DNA of 64,000 nt from Abelmoschus esculentus (GCA_035048815.1 JAUCBN010000036.1:3234001-3298000), one strand, 5' to 3'; positions 1-12,498 are shown, numbered from the stretch's first letter. Notes: generated by a model not told the origin, from the letters alone. Translations and numbers: made by a program.

Positions 1-1392
1 GCCAATGCTGATAAAATATCCACCTTCTCCATAGTGTCACCCAGCTGTTGTTTTTCAGCAATTGCCCTGGCAACATCCAGCATTTTCCATGCCAAATCCA
101 GGTCAGACTCATCTGCATCCTCATCTACTTCAGCCACATCTTCAGCTTCACTGTCACTATCATCACTTCCCTCCTCATCTTTTCCACCTGAAACACATAT
201 GGATAATTGGATATAACTTATATATGGGTAAAGAATGGATAACATTTTAGTTTATAGGCAGCATATGAAACAATTATAACAATCTGTAAGCAACAAAGTT
301 ATCAAAGTTTGTTGATGGTGGAGCAACAAAGCTAATTACAAGTCTACAATGGATAACAATCTGTAAGCAATTGTAAAGTTACCAGGACAGAAAAAAAACT
401 ATTCAACTACACTATGTATAAATAGATGCTCAATTCAACAGAGTTAAACAATTCCTTTATGAATACATACCGCCAACTGCTACAGTACTACTTGATACAG
501 AAGCAATTGATGATTCACGAGTTACAGCACTTTTCCTAGGCTCATCTCTATTTGATTCCTGCTGAGCCTCACCCTCCTTCTTTGGAACAGAAACCAAAGG
601 ATCAGCCTCCTCTTGAGCTTTATACAGCAGTGCACGCCCATAGAGATAGTAAGCCATGAGACATTCAATGGCAAGTTCACCATGATGTCCAGCCCTAGTG
701 TGAAACAAACATAATTCTAAGCAGAATAAACAATCTTGAATCATAAGTAAATTAAACTACTAAAGGAAGCTCTCTAAACCAACCATCGGTTGTTGTTCCT
801 AATGGCATTTTACTTCCGCACAAATGTTCAACCAATTTTAAATTACTTCACATGATAAAAAGATTAGGCATGTTCTAGTAAAAGTTCAACATTTTACTTT
901 TAAAATCAATTAATAATTCTAAACAGCAGAGTAAAAATTAAGCCCTAAATCATGAAATTATGAAATAATTCATTTCCATTTCCTCAAGTAAACCCTAGAA
1001 AAAAAATTAAAAGGTGGGAAACATTTATAAAATTCAAAACGAGATAAAATGAAACAGGAGCCAAAGGTTAGAAACCTAATTTCAAGGGACCGGCTAAAGC
1101 AATCAGCAGCTTCAGCGAAATCATTTTCTTTAAAAGCCATGGATCCTTTATCCGTCAACTCATCTGCGAAGTCCAGCGTCTTCTCTCGATCAACATCCGA
1201 AACAAGTCCACAACAGTTACCATTGTCGTTATTGTTGCAGGTAGACTCCATGCCTCCTTGAGCTGCAGATTCGACAGTGGCTTCGATTGAGCCTGTTGTT
1301 TCTAGGGTTCCACCTATTTCCGCTCCTTGAGTTTGCTCCGTCTTTGTCACTGTCACCTCTGATGCCGCCGCCATACCTTCTTCTTCAGCCAT
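1..1392 (-). CDS. NASP: NASP-like histone chaperone, partial (C-terminus outside window)
   Basis: Nuclear chaperone of the NASP/SHNi-TPR family, which binds histone H3 (H3-H4) through TPR repeats and escorts it to chromatin. Exons read on the minus strand: 1392-1076, 694-471 and 187-1, the last running off the window. The phases join cleanly. Exon 1 carries an acidic N-terminus and the start of a TPR (FADELTDKGSMAFKENDF). Exon 2 continues it (HHGELAIECLMAYYLYGRAL, then LLYKAQEEADPL). Exon 3 has an acidic tract (DEEGSDDSDSEAED), typical of the NASP acidic interruption, followed by DLDLAWKMLDVARAIAEK, the next TPR. The start ATG at 1392 is chosen because family similarity begins at MAEEEG. The frame stays open upstream to 1620, but that stretch looks like leader. 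It is divergent from the NOL7-like gene. Confidence 0.88.
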
Positions 1393-1999
1393 CGCTCTTT
1401 TGCGTTGCTGAATTCCCGAAAATGCAAAAATAAAGACAAATAATAAGAGGATTTTATCTTTGGGGTTTTTTCTTGTGCTTGTTTTCGAAAAATCCCTTTC
1501 TGGCGGAAAATCACATAAATTTGGAGATTCGGGATGGTAGACCATACTATAAACGACAGCGTTTCGAGGGATAGCTACCTGAAGAATAACTTCGAAAGCG
1601 TAAACTACAACAATAATCACCCAACTTTTAAATAGTTTACACTTTGGTCATCCATTAATAAGTGTCTAAAAATTTATTTTTGATTAAAATAAATTTCAAA
1701 AATAAGTATCTTAATTAATTTAAAAAAAATTAAAAATAAAATCGTAAACATTTATTATAAAAAATAATAATAATAATTTAATATTTATGTTGTAGTTAAG
1801 CCGAAAATAAAAGGGAAACTGATTAGAAATAGGCCCATTGCCTTTCGGTCCAAACTTATAAAACTTTGGGCCTCTCCCTTTTGAGTCTCTTTCGGTGCAT
1901 ATATTTTCACAGGTTCTGGTTTTAAACTGCAGTACCTTAAACCCTAGAAATAGAGGCAGACGCCAGAAATCTAATCTTTTTTTCTTTTAAACTGCAACC
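1393..1999. promoter_or_regulatory. Shared divergent promoter of the NASP-like and NOL7-like genes
   Basis: About 0.6 kb separates the two divergent start codons. It holds two site-II-type TGGGCC elements (GGCCCA at 1832-1837, TGGGCC at 1867-1872) and a telo-box AAACCCTAG at 1939-1947, just upstream of the NOL7-like start. The pairing of site II elements with a telo-box is known from plant ribosomal-protein and ribosome-biogenesis gene promoters. That fits the nucleolar product on the plus side. The assignment is by motif only. Confidence 0.55.
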
Positions 2000-3694
2000 A
2001 TGTCGGAAAGAGAAGAAGATTACGACTCCGATGCACCCGAAGAGTTTACAAACCAACAGGTTTTCTTGAAGAATCTAATCTTTTGTTTTTGTAATCTAAT
2101 TTTTCACATGCAAAAAGAAAGAAAGAAAGTTGTAATTTTCTTTACTAAAATTTGTTTGGATTGCAGGGGATAAAGCAGGATGAGGATATAAGAAAAATCC
2201 AGAAAGAAAACAAGGCCAGGTAGTTAATTGATCATTTACTATTTATACTTCTTTTTCTTTCTAGAAAAAAATGTTTTTTTTAATATATTTTGCGTAAATT
2301 TAGTTTGCTAGTTGATTGACTAAAAGCAAAGAGGGGAAGAATTTGTGGCTCTGGGTATGATTGAATGCCCTAGTTTTGGTCTATTTTGCGCTTAAGACAT
2401 TGATACCTTAGTTTACTTTACAAGTTAATACTTGGTTAAATATGTATGTGTTTTATTGATTATATCCATATTGAGCTTATTAACCAACATCAAAGCATGG
2501 CAAGGTTGATTGATTAGCCAGTTTTATGGTGATGTGATGTGAAGCTTCATTCTTTTCATAAGGCCTATATTTTGAAGATAAATTCCTTTAATTATGAAGT
2601 AAAGGACTTTAGAGTTTAGATATGGTGAGTCTGAGTTATCATTTGTTTATGATTTTATCAAGCTCCTCATGTTTCATGGTATTGTCTCAAAAATGCAGTA
2701 GTCGTACACTTGCAATGATTTATGGCTGTGTATTAGCTTATTGGATGTTAGCGTCGAGCTGATATAATTGTATCTTCAGAAGGGGGTTGCTTTGAAAGAA
2801 ACAGAAAGACAAAGATTGATATATTGAGAAGGAATTTTAGTTATCTAACTTTATGACTTTGGAAAAAATGAATCTAATGAATAACACCCTGGGTGCCGGG
2901 CTGGAAAGTGTTGGTATTGAATTGAGTGCATATGTTATTCTGATTTGTAATTAACATGTTGATCTTTTGATTACGTCAAGTTCTGCTTGTAATAAATGCT
3001 AAAGTTTTACTTTTTAATAGAGCTTAATCTGCTTTAATTTATGCAGGGTTCTTCGCGAGGGAAAAGAACGTCGCAGGCTTTGGGCTCAGAGGAAAACACA
3101 ACGTCAATCTGCAAAAGTCGAAAACAGCCAAGAAGATGTAGACACTGAAATTGATGAGGAATCTCAGGCCAAGAAGGGGATGCTTCCTACCAACATTGTT
3201 GAAATGCTCGCGTCTCGTGAAAAGTATGAATATTTATCCATCCATCCATCTATATTTTTGCTTGTGTAGTTCAAGTTTAAGAAAAACATGTTCTTTTTGC
3301 AGACAGGTTTTCCTATCTGACTCTGAGAATGAGAAGGATGTTGTAGATCCCACTCCCAAAAAGAGAAAGAAGAAAAACTCAGGGTGAGTGATTTCTTTTC
3401 TAGTTCACGAAGAGCAATCTTTTTTCTTTCTTTGAGATAACAAAAGAAGCATCCGCATAAAGGCTTTTCAAAGACGTTAATTAAGCTTGTGCATTGTTTA
3501 TCTGCAGGCAAGGACCTGTTATTTTGAAGGACATACCACCTCCTCCATGCTTACAAAGTTCCTTGGAGTTCTTGAAGAAAAGGAAAATGCAGGTTCCTAG
3601 GTCGTCTTCGGTTTTAAAGAACTCCAACCAAGTACTTCGCCTTAGTTATGCCCTTTCGACATCTGGGTTACGCGAAAGCTGTAAAAGGTTGTAA
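2000..3694 (+). CDS. NOL7/UTP16-like nucleolar protein
   Basis: Predicted nucleolar protein of 185 residues with the C-terminal domain of NOL7/UTP16, a small-subunit rRNA-processing factor. Exons: 2000-2059, 2167-2219, 3047-3223, 3303-3383 and 3508-3694. They total 558 nt and the phases match. The N-terminus is acidic (EREEDYDSDAPEEF). The middle is highly basic (REGKERRRLWAQRKTQRQSA) and includes a QVFLSDSENE patch followed by PKKRKKK, a likely nuclear or nucleolar signal. The C-terminal block PPPPCLQSSLEFLKKRKMQV then PRSSSVLKNSNQ is the family signature. Intron 2 is long (about 0.83 kb) and shows no coding content. Function is inferred from the domain only. Confidence 0.85.
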
Positions 3695-4448
3695 TGATGT
3701 TCTCTAGGGTCCCTTCCAAGCCTGAGATCCCTTATTTTGTAAGCCATCTCTTTATGAATGCCATTAGCTTCCATTTTGAACTTCTTGTTTGTTAATTTCT
3801 CCTTATAGTGTTTTTTCTATGGGATAAATATCATATCGAGTTTAATCATTTGAACATTTTTTATTTGTTTTAATGCACTCAATGCTATTTACAACTGCAC
3901 CCAACTTGGGGTTGAACAGTTTTGAATGTAGGGTGAGTTTTATTGATGGTTAACAATAAACTGATTACATAAGAATTACCCATTTAATAAAATCAGCATT
4001 TACCATAAATTTGGATTTTTTTTACTTGAAAATTACTGATATTGCTAACTCCAATTGTTGAAACTTATTCCCTACAAATTTTTGTAACCACAATCTCAAA
4101 CTTTAACAAAGAAAAAACTAAATATTCTTGTCAATAATTTTTTGAAAGAACAACAAAAATATCAATTTCAGTCCAAAAATAGAATCAATCCCAACTGAAC
4201 ATTCATCAAATCTTGCATGCAGATGGGAAAAAAATGAAACCAATTCTTTGTTGCTTGATACTTGGAAGGCCTTGTAGTTACTTTCACTTGTATATTTTTA
4301 TTCTTGGAGGAGAGGGGAGGTGAGGCAAATGCTGCATTTCTCTTGCCTTCCCTTGTTTATTTTTCTCCTTCATCTTGGAGTCTCTTTGTTATACGGTTTG
4401 CCCTTTCATTGGGTTATTTATCTTTTCATTTTTGCGTGCTTGTTCTGC

Positions 4449-5831
4449 ATGGAAACCATTAGGCTTAAGAGAAGGGGTGGTTTCAACATATGGTTCGAAG
4501 AAACAGGCTCTGCGGTCAGCCGGAAGGTTGCCAGGCTAAAGAAATCAATCTCCAGTGAAGAAGATATCAAAGATGGTTATCCGGCGTCAATTAACTCTTC
4601 TTCAAGCATCCAAGATTTCTCTTCATTGGCAACGTCTCCTAATGATTCACCACCACCATCTTTCAGGAAATCACCGTGGTTAACTTCGGCAGCTGGTAAT
4701 AGCCTTCTCTGTTCTTCTCCTGTTGAAGAAACCAACGCAAGTCCTCCTAGAGAGTTGATAGGTTCATTGGTACGTAAAGAAGGGCATGTATATTCCTTGG
4801 CGGTGTCCGGGGATTTGTTGTATACCGGCTCCGATAGCAAAAACATTAGGGTCTGGATGAATCAAAAGGCACACGGTGGGTTTAAATCGCGTGGTGGGTT
4901 GGTAAAAGCTATTGTCATTGCCAGAGAGAAGATCTTTACAGGTCATCGAGACGGGAAGATTCGAGTCTGGAGGGTTTCTAGCAAAAACTCGAAGGTTCAT
5001 AGACGACTTGGGACATTGCCGACTTTGAAAGATAATTTAAAAAACTCCTTTGTACCTACAAGCTTTTTTGATGTGAAGGGCTGTCGTAACGGTCATTGGC
5101 TCAGACATTTGGATGCTATATCTTGCTTGTGTTTCAATGAAGACAAAACGTTGCTTTACTCGAGTTCTTGGGATAAAACATTCAAAGTGTGGAGAATTTC
5201 GGATTGGAAATGCTTGGAATCGATTCGAGCTCACGACGACGCGGTTAACTCCATTGTTGCAGGGTGTGATGGCTTAGTGTTCACAGGTTCAGCCGATGGA
5301 TCGGTGAAGGTATGGAGACAAGAGTTAGAAGGGAAAGGGACCAGACATTCATTGTTCCGGTCAATGTTCAAACAAGATTTTGCTATTACAGCATTAGCGT
5401 TGAGTTCTAATGCTTCTTTTGTTTACTGTGGGTCGTCGGATGGGCTGATTAACTTTTGGGACTGTAAAAATAATCTCTCCCATGGTGGCTCTTTTAGAGG
5501 CCATAAATTGGCTATTCTCTGTTTGGTAACAGCCGGGAATCTTGTCATCAGTGGATCGGCTGATAAGGAGATTTTGGTATGGAAAAGATGTCGGAACGAC
5601 CACTTCTTGTTGACAAGATTAACAGGCCACAACGATCCTATCAAGTGCTTGGCGATTGAAAAGGATCATGAATCAACATCAGGTGAAAATCAGTGGATTC
5701 TTTACAGTGGTAGCCTAGATAAGTCTGTAAAGATATGGCGGATAGAGGACCAAATACATCCGACACAAAACTCCGACGAGACTGATTCATCAGATATCAA
5801 GAATATACTGTCCACATCCTTACCAGAGTAG
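4449..5831 (+). CDS. JGB: JINGUBANG-like WD40 repeat protein
   Basis: Intronless 460-residue WD40 protein resembling Arabidopsis JINGUBANG, a negative regulator of pollen germination. The N-terminal 100 or so residues are serine-rich. About seven WD repeats follow, with units such as LLYTGSDSKNIRVWM, IFTGHRDGKIRVWRV, LLYSSSWDKTFKVWRI, LVFTGSADGSVKVWR, VYCGSSDGLINFWD, LVISGSADKEILVWKR and ILYSGSLDKSVKIWRI, so a full propeller is likely. The start at 4449 (METIRLKRRGGFNIWFEE) is preferred because the 43 in-frame residues upstream (ATG 4320) are strongly hydrophobic and look like translated leader. The symbol is by family resemblance. A paralogue is possible. Confidence 0.85.
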   Translation: METIRLKRRGGFNIWFEETGSAVSRKVARLKKSISSEEDIKDGYPASINSSSSIQDFSSLATSPNDSPPPSFRKSPWLTSAAGNSLLCSSPVEETNASPPRELIGSLVRKEGHVYSLAVSGDLLYTGSDSKNIRVWMNQKAHGGFKSRGGLVKAIVIAREKIFTGHRDGKIRVWRVSSKNSKVHRRLGTLPTLKDNLKNSFVPTSFFDVKGCRNGHWLRHLDAISCLCFNEDKTLLYSSSWDKTFKVWRISDWKCLESIRAHDDAVNSIVAGCDGLVFTGSADGSVKVWRQELEGKGTRHSLFRSMFKQDFAITALALSSNASFVYCGSSDGLINFWDCKNNLSHGGSFRGHKLAILCLVTAGNLVISGSADKEILVWKRCRNDHFLLTRLTGHNDPIKCLAIEKDHESTSGENQWILYSGSLDKSVKIWRIEDQIHPTQNSDETDSSDIKNILSTSLPE

Positions 5832-6689
5832 CCTTAGTAAGCAATAGTAAAGAGCACAGGACCTCAGGTCTCGACTCAATCTCAGAATATGGCCTAATCT
5901 ACTTAGATTTGGATGGTTAACTTTAACTGAATACTTAGGCATTTAAGATTGTCATGTGGAAGAAATGTAATGGCTCATCTTTTCCTTTTAACAAAGACCT
6001 AAATTTCAGTTTAGTTCCATGTTAGGATTGGCTTTGTAAACCAATGTAACCAAGTTTGCCTTTAATTTTCAATCTTAATTACGAGCGTTAACGAAATCCA
6101 TCTAGATCATGAGCTTAATATGAATGGATACTTACTTGAATTTATAAAATTTAAATAAGAAAAATACATTAATACACAAGTTTATTTAAATTTTAGTTTA
6201 CACAAGCCTTTTTTTTACTTTAGAGTTTAGATGTTTAGTTTCTGATTTAAGGTTCAGGGGTTTAGAATTTCGGGTTTTATGCAACACCAGGTTTAAGTCT
6301 TCTGAAGAAAATAAAAACCTCCTAATGGAGACTCATATCAGTTTAACAAAGAATCTTGCATGGTCGACAAGCTAGATTCACCAGGCAAGTAGATAATGAC
6401 ACATTCTTGTCTTTTAAGGTTCTTATGTCCTTAATAAGCAGACCTATAAGTTCCCAAATTTGGTTCATTTAGGTATAAACTTGTCTTCTATTTAGGCTAG
6501 TCCATCATGTTAGGTGACCTCAGAAAGTGGTCATTCTCAACACAGATCTGTCAAGCTATCTCAACTAGTAAAACTAGTATTTTGTATGGCACTACATTTT
6601 CTGTTTTGAACTTTTGTGCCAGTATAACCTCCACCACCTCACCTGTTGCTCGTCTTAATTTATCTCTAAATACTTTTTTATGATTCTCA
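5832..6689. other. Intergenic stretch, no gene seen
   Basis: Holds the 3' flank of the JINGUBANG-like gene and AT-rich DNA leading to the XLG gene fragment. There is no open frame with recognisable family motifs and no tRNA-like or clear inverted-repeat element. Confidence 0.5.
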
Positions 6690-7018
6690 AGGTTGTTGAG
6701 ATATTGAAAACAGATTATGAACCTTCAGATTTAGATATCCTCTATGCTGAAGGTGTTACTTCATCAAATGGTCTGGCCTGTGTCGAATTTTCGTTTCCCC
6801 AATCTTCACCTGATGAAAATAGTGACACAGCTGATCAACATGACTCCTTGCTCAGGAAGGTAGACTGGATATCAGGTACCAATTAATCAGAGTGCAAGCA
6901 AGAGGCTTTTGAGACAATTGCAAGTGGCTAGAGATGTTTGAAGATGTTGGAATGGTCATCTTTTGTGTTGCCTTGAGTGACTATGACCAGTTCACAGCTA
7001 ATGGGATTAATAGGCTTT
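6690..7018 (+). pseudogene. Broken fragment of an extra-large G protein (XLG) gene
   Basis: Conceptual translation matches the N-terminal part of the Galpha-like domain of plant XLG proteins: VVEILKTDYEPSDLDILYAE, GVTSSNGLACVEFSFPQ, DQHDSLLR. After LLR a 20-bp insertion shifts the frame. From 6875 similarity resumes as YQLIRVQARGF, then an in-frame TGA, then DNCKWLEMFEDVGMVIFCVA and LSDYDQFTANG, ending in a TAG near 7018. There is no recognisable N-terminal cysteine-rich region upstream and no remaining G-domain (DxxG, NKxD) downstream. An intact XLG elsewhere in the genome is presumed to be the source. Identity is from recalled family motifs. Confidence 0.82.
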
Positions 7019-7340
7019 AGAGAAAATCTCGTGTACAGAAAGGCAGATCCTGTTTGTTGTAACACTTCAAAGATTACCGGAAAGATGGGAAGGGAATGTT
7101 TTGCCTATTACATTCATTAAGGCTACATCACCCACTGTTCTAACAAAAGCAATAGCCAACAAGGGTCATTTTTTCATTTACATTTAAATTAGATGAGAAT
7201 AATTGTTCAATATTACAACAAAATATGAGACTACAGAAAATGGTTGTGTTGTTCGCTTTTCTTACATGAAAAGAAACGAACCAATCAAACCCCAAAACTC
7301 TTCAATGGTTTGAGAAGAGCAACCGGTGAAAATGTATTTT

Positions 7341-10300
7341 TCAGTCATCCCTGTAACTATATCTTGTCTGCTCCTCTGTGTTCAATAAAATGTTTTTAAT
7401 TACCCAACCTTGTGCCACCATTTGTTCATTCAACGGCCCAAACTCTCGCTTTACATATTGCTTGCTATCGTCGACCAGTTTAAACCACTCTCTGATAAGT
7501 AAGTCTGAGGAATCATGAGCCTTCTTCATGCTTTCCCACATACTTGAACGGAGGACCTTCCGAACATAGCAGGCCTGGAACAACACAAACATTTAGCCAC
7601 AAACTTAAGCTTGGCAACTATAAGCATAAGCTTGTGTATACAAATTTAATTCCTATTTGCATAGTTATTTGGTTCACCTGCAACAATCCCATTATAACAT
7701 CAGCTGTGCGAGCCCCTTCACGAATGCAGAGAAGGATACCTTGCTAGTGTTTCATAAGTGAAAAAAAAGAACAATAAAACAGAAGATATAAGAGAGATCG
7801 TTATTTTATGTAAGCGTCAAAGTTTAGTGAAACAGGTAGCAAATATTGGATTTTATATGCACCTCTCTGGTCCTTGCTAATCCTCGATAGAAAACTTCCG
7901 TGCATATGAAATAATAATCCTCGTTACCTACAGACTGCATTGCCATCACCGATAACTTGGGTAATTGACCCTTGGGATTCATACACCCTATTCTGATGCG
8001 CCATGGCTCCTTGCCTGATCCAAATGTTTCATCCATGATTAAAGGTTAGTTCTACAACAGCTCAGGTAAATGGTGAACTAAAAGGTAAAGCACAACCATC
8101 AAAAACTTTACCTTTGGTCCACAAAAAATTGATTTCTTCATCTTTACTCACTTCTTCAGGCGAAGGTACATATCCAAATGAAATCCATTTATCAATTATA
8201 ATTTCTATTCTATCCTGAATGTTGGAAAAGAGAAACAGAAACAAATAAGAAACTGAACAATTGAGGAGGATATTCAGACTGACGACTTTATAAAAAAAAA
8301 GTCTCACGTTTCAACTGCATGCATGCACTAGGGAATGAATATTAAATAGGGTGGCATATACCAAATAGAGAAAGCTGAAAATATACTGGAAATAAATATT
8401 CCACCTTAGTTAAGGTTTGCAGATGGACATACTTGAGACCTTGATATATTCCGAAGAGGTCAACAGCCGAGAAAATAGGGTATAGAATGAAAGGTAGTCC
8501 AGCTTGTAGCCTAGCGCAATAAGGAAAATCAAGAAAGCAGTATAGCATTCAGTTACACAACTAAGTTGACAGATGACAGAACAAGATATTTAACCTTTTC
8601 CAAAAAGGAAAGAAGAAATAGAATAACTAAATCCTGACTCCAACTTAAATTCTATGCAGCTAACTGCCATATTCTGCACTACTAGGAACCAAGTCCATAT
8701 TAAATAAGCCTTCAGATAAACATCAGCCTAATCAATGGCACCGAATTGCCATTACAGAATGTGTATACCAGAAATAGCAAACAGCAGAACAGGTAATATA
8801 GACCTTTCATTGTTTTCTTAAGCAGCATAACTTAAACTACAGTGATATTAAAGAGTACAAACCTTTGATTGTTCTTGAGAGACAAATTCAAAACAGCAGC
8901 AAGCATGAGACCAAGGTTATCAAAGCATACTGATTGAATCTGAAACCAATTCCAAGATCAGAGCACTTACCACACAAAAAGTATCAATAATGCCATGAAT
9001 TTGAAGAAATAACTGTAACCTGTGACTTTGCAGAAACTTCAGCAAGGTTATCAGCTATTGCAAAGCTTCGATGAATGGAAGGCTGTTTGTACAGGGTGGA
9101 AAACATTAAAACATCTAAAGCATATATTGTGTAAAAAAAAAAAGACTGATATAAGTATTACAGAAATTAAAAAAAAAAAAAAAAAAAAGTTAACAATACA
9201 CTTAATAAAAACTGAATCCTTACACTGGTTGCCATATAGCACGCCAAACTCATTTGTTTTGCAACGTTGGCCAATGATGCAAGAAGCAAGAAGTGCCGAG
9301 GAAATATAGGAGTGAGCAGTTCAACTCCAATGCTCAAAGTGAATAGTAGGGAAGTTGAAAACCTAACTCTCTTCAAAGGAGATAAGACAACAAATAAGAA
9401 TGTGGTAACTGCACAACTATATAAATACACCTGAAATTCTTACCTTCAAATTGGTATCAAAAGCAGATGCCAAACTAGCTGTATAAATACACCTGCTTAA
9501 TCGTCCAAGTCCATCTTTCAATACCCAGTTAAGTGCAGCAGCTGATGTAAGTGATCGAGAATACCCAATTCCTATAGCCCGAAACATTGCCTGTTTTCAC
9601 CACATTCTGTCTAAATAAGTTAAACAAGGTTCTGTGAAAATGCCAATCAATATCTAACTACTCGAACTGTCAAAATTCGATGTATAATGTAACATAAAGC
9701 ATTCATAAGTTCTTCCCCTACCCCTAGTACCTTCCATAGATACTATTTCCTGTGTAAAATGAGTCGCCAGACATTTATACCCTATTTCCCTCTCCCCCCA
9801 TTGATCTCATAACATTAACTTCAATTTTTAAACGGAAAGAATTTCGTTTAAAAAATTGAATTAACAAAAAAAAACATTTACCTGAGTAGCAAGAACTTGA
9901 AGAGCAGAGCTAAAAACCCTGTGCAAAAGCTTCCACTTTACATAGCCGATATAATTCTCACTGACTTGCTTAGGAATAAAAAAGTTCCTAACAGCCAAGC
10001 TAGAAGCTTCAACAACCTTATCCAAATTGAAACCAAACGACGCCCCAGAGCTGCCGCCGCCATCAACACTAAGCAACTGAACACGATTCCCATCCCAAAA
10101 GTACCTTAAAACTTTTCCGTGCCTTTGTATCACCACCGGGAGCTTAGTAAGATTTGATGACTCAATCCCATCGTTGTTTACACCTTCTTCAAGCTCGTAG
10201 GTAATTTGGGCTCTAATTGAATTGGCCAAAGTCGGGATTTTTGAGGATAATTTGGAGGTTTTGCAAACAGGGTTTTTTGAGGATTTCCATAGGAGTAGGA

Positions 10301-10394
10301 AATTAGGAGAAGTTGAAGGTTTGTAGTAAATAGTGGATTGCATGAGAGATTGGGGACGATGGAAAGCAGGGATTTCAATGGATTTTCCCACCAA
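7341..10394 (-). CDS. RUS4: RUS4-like root UVB-sensitive family protein (DUF647)
   Basis: Ten-exon gene for a 535-residue protein of the ROOT UVB SENSITIVE (DUF647) family, most like RUS4 as I recall it. Exons on the minus strand: 10394-9882, 9590-9444, 9370-9224, 9082-9020, 8939-8863, 8510-8405, 8214-8112, 8014-7863, 7743-7678 and 7574-7341. They total 1608 nt and all phases agree. The N-terminal 60 or so residues are Ser/Lys-rich and poor in acidic residues, so a plastid transit peptide is likely. Then VQLLSVDGG, FIPKQVSENYIGYVKWKLLH, AMFRAIGIGYSRSLTSAAAL, HFLLLASLANVAKQMSLACY, and the C-terminal QGWVIKNILLNTEEQTRYSY. A second in-frame Met at residue 18 could be the start. The biochemical role is not known from the sequence. 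RUS proteins act in light and UV-B signalling and auxin transport, and RUS4 in anther development. Confidence 0.9.
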
Positions 10395-12498
10395 ACCTTG
10401 GCGTTGGGTAACTTGGGTTGGTAGCTAATAACGGGAGGGTTTAGGGTATAAGAAAAAAAGCAACGGAATAGATCGAGGATAGACGAAGTTACTGTATAAA
10501 CCACATACATTTTTTATTAAAGAAAGGAGATATCATTACTATGGAAAAAATTAATTGTCTTTAAATTATATTTTTTAAATTAGAAATTATTTTTCAGATA
10601 AATTAGATTTTTAATATAAAATTTTGTTAATTTTTATCGTTAAAAGAATATGTATTATCTCTTAAAAATTTTAAAATATTATTAAAAATAAATAAAATGT
10701 GAGTTGATCGGTGTAGGAAGGATACTTTATTTTTTCGTTGGTAGCGTCGATATGAGTGACCAGATTCGGGTTTTTATAGATTTTTTGGACTATTTTGAGA
10801 ATGTTTAAAATTTTCATGATATGTTTTATTTTTATTTTGTTTTATTATTTTTTATATATTTTTAAAACTTTTAGGAGATGACATGCGTCTTTTAACTGTA
10901 AAAATTAATAAAAAACCTTAAATGAGTTACGTAATGAAACGTTAGACACTTAGCTTGAAAAATAGTTTAGACACCTAACTAAAAAAATATTAGTTTCATC
11001 ACCTGTTTGACGTTTAAACATAAAAAAAAAGATAACAATGATATCTTCCTATCTAGGATAAGAGTCCGAAAAAATACCACATTTAGGGTCGAAATAGACA
11101 GGTATGATAAAATTCCACAAATATTATTTTATTTAAAAATATATTTTTTAAAATGCGATATCAATTATTTTATTTTTTAAAATATTATATTTTAAATAAT
11201 AATTATAAAATGTTTTCAAAAGAATTCAACTTTAAAGATGATTCGAAAGTTTGAAGGTTTGCTAGTGCTAATTTTTCAATAAGTCGTTAGCGTTACAAAT
11301 ATAATATTAAGTAGTTTAGTTCGATTTATTAAAAATTCAATTAAATTTAAATTTGATTTATATTTCAATTAATTTAAATTTGAATAACTATTGATCTCAT
11401 TTACGACACTAATATTATCTATAAAGATTCTTCATAGGATTAGGGACATGGTTCATAACCTAGGACACTGTTGCCATACCGAAGAGAGAATATGGGAAAG
11501 CATCTCTGCCTACAATGTCTGGCCTTGATTCCCGCTGTCGCAATTAAATCAAACAAATCAACGGTGAGACTTTGAAGAGAGAGAGAAGCAATAAAGAAAT
11601 AAAAGCAGTCGAAGGGCAACAAATCCGGCATGAAGATTGGGAAGAACCGAAGGTGTGGTATGGTACGGAGCAGGATTCTGTATACCGACGAGACGTGTCG
11701 GAAAAATCAGAGACGACACCCAATAATTGAACCCCACGCTAACCGACACTCATGATTCTGTCTGTAATATCCCAATCTCTGCATCCTCCCTACACCTTTG
11801 ACCACCACTCCAGTTCTTTTGGCTCACTGTCGGGTGTTTGGGATTATTAACTGAACCCTTCGACATGCTTGTCTATACAACCTCGGTTCAGTCTTAGGAC
11901 GATAGCAATGGCACATTTTATGCTCAGAACCTTTAAGACTTGAATTGAAAAAGACTGTTGGTGAAGCTCTGACACAGTTTTACTATTAAATTATTGTTAA
12001 CCAGAAACATTTTGCTTCAACTAATAATACTACAGCTTGCGTGGTTTGTTCGTCCAGAAAATAAACATGGAAATTTGCTTACAATCTTAATATTTTGTAT
12101 ATTTATGAATCTAGTTCTGCTATTATTTGAATTAGAAGTTGCATATTCTTTGAACATTGCTGTTGTCTTTCGTTAGCTTTTTCTTTTGGGGGCATAAACC
12201 AGCTCAGGCCAAAAGCTAGAAAAATCCAAAAAGAAGCAATTCAAACAGCTAACAACAGTACAACACCGAGCAGCATTGCTAGCTGATGGAGGCCGACCCT
12301 CGACACAGAGCGTCAGAGCTCAATCTACAGCCGACTGATCAAAATCTCGTGCAAACAGAAAACCGTAAAAAGCCTGCTTTCTTCACTCTTACAGTCTTAC
12401 TCTCATTTAACCTTCACAAACCGTTTCACTCTCTTCTTCTCTTCTCACCCCATAAAATCCCCTCTTCACTCTCTCCTTAACACCTGAAAAGCAAACAC
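10395..12498. other. Intergenic, AT-rich; no supported gene
   Basis: About 2.1 kb between the RUS4-like start and the Dof gene leader. The part at 10500-11400 is very AT-rich with homopolymer runs. The part at 11430-11760 is less AT-rich and has small open frames on the minus strand that match no family I recognise. The region 12290-12540 is probably Dof promoter and leader (CT-rich tracts near 12420-12480). Confidence 0.5.

Noticed and set aside
970..1620. Extended NASP frame starting at 1620
   Set aside because: The first 76 codons look like translated leader and promoter. Family similarity starts at the ATG at 1392, and the frame reads through the exon 1 donor at 1075 into the intron.
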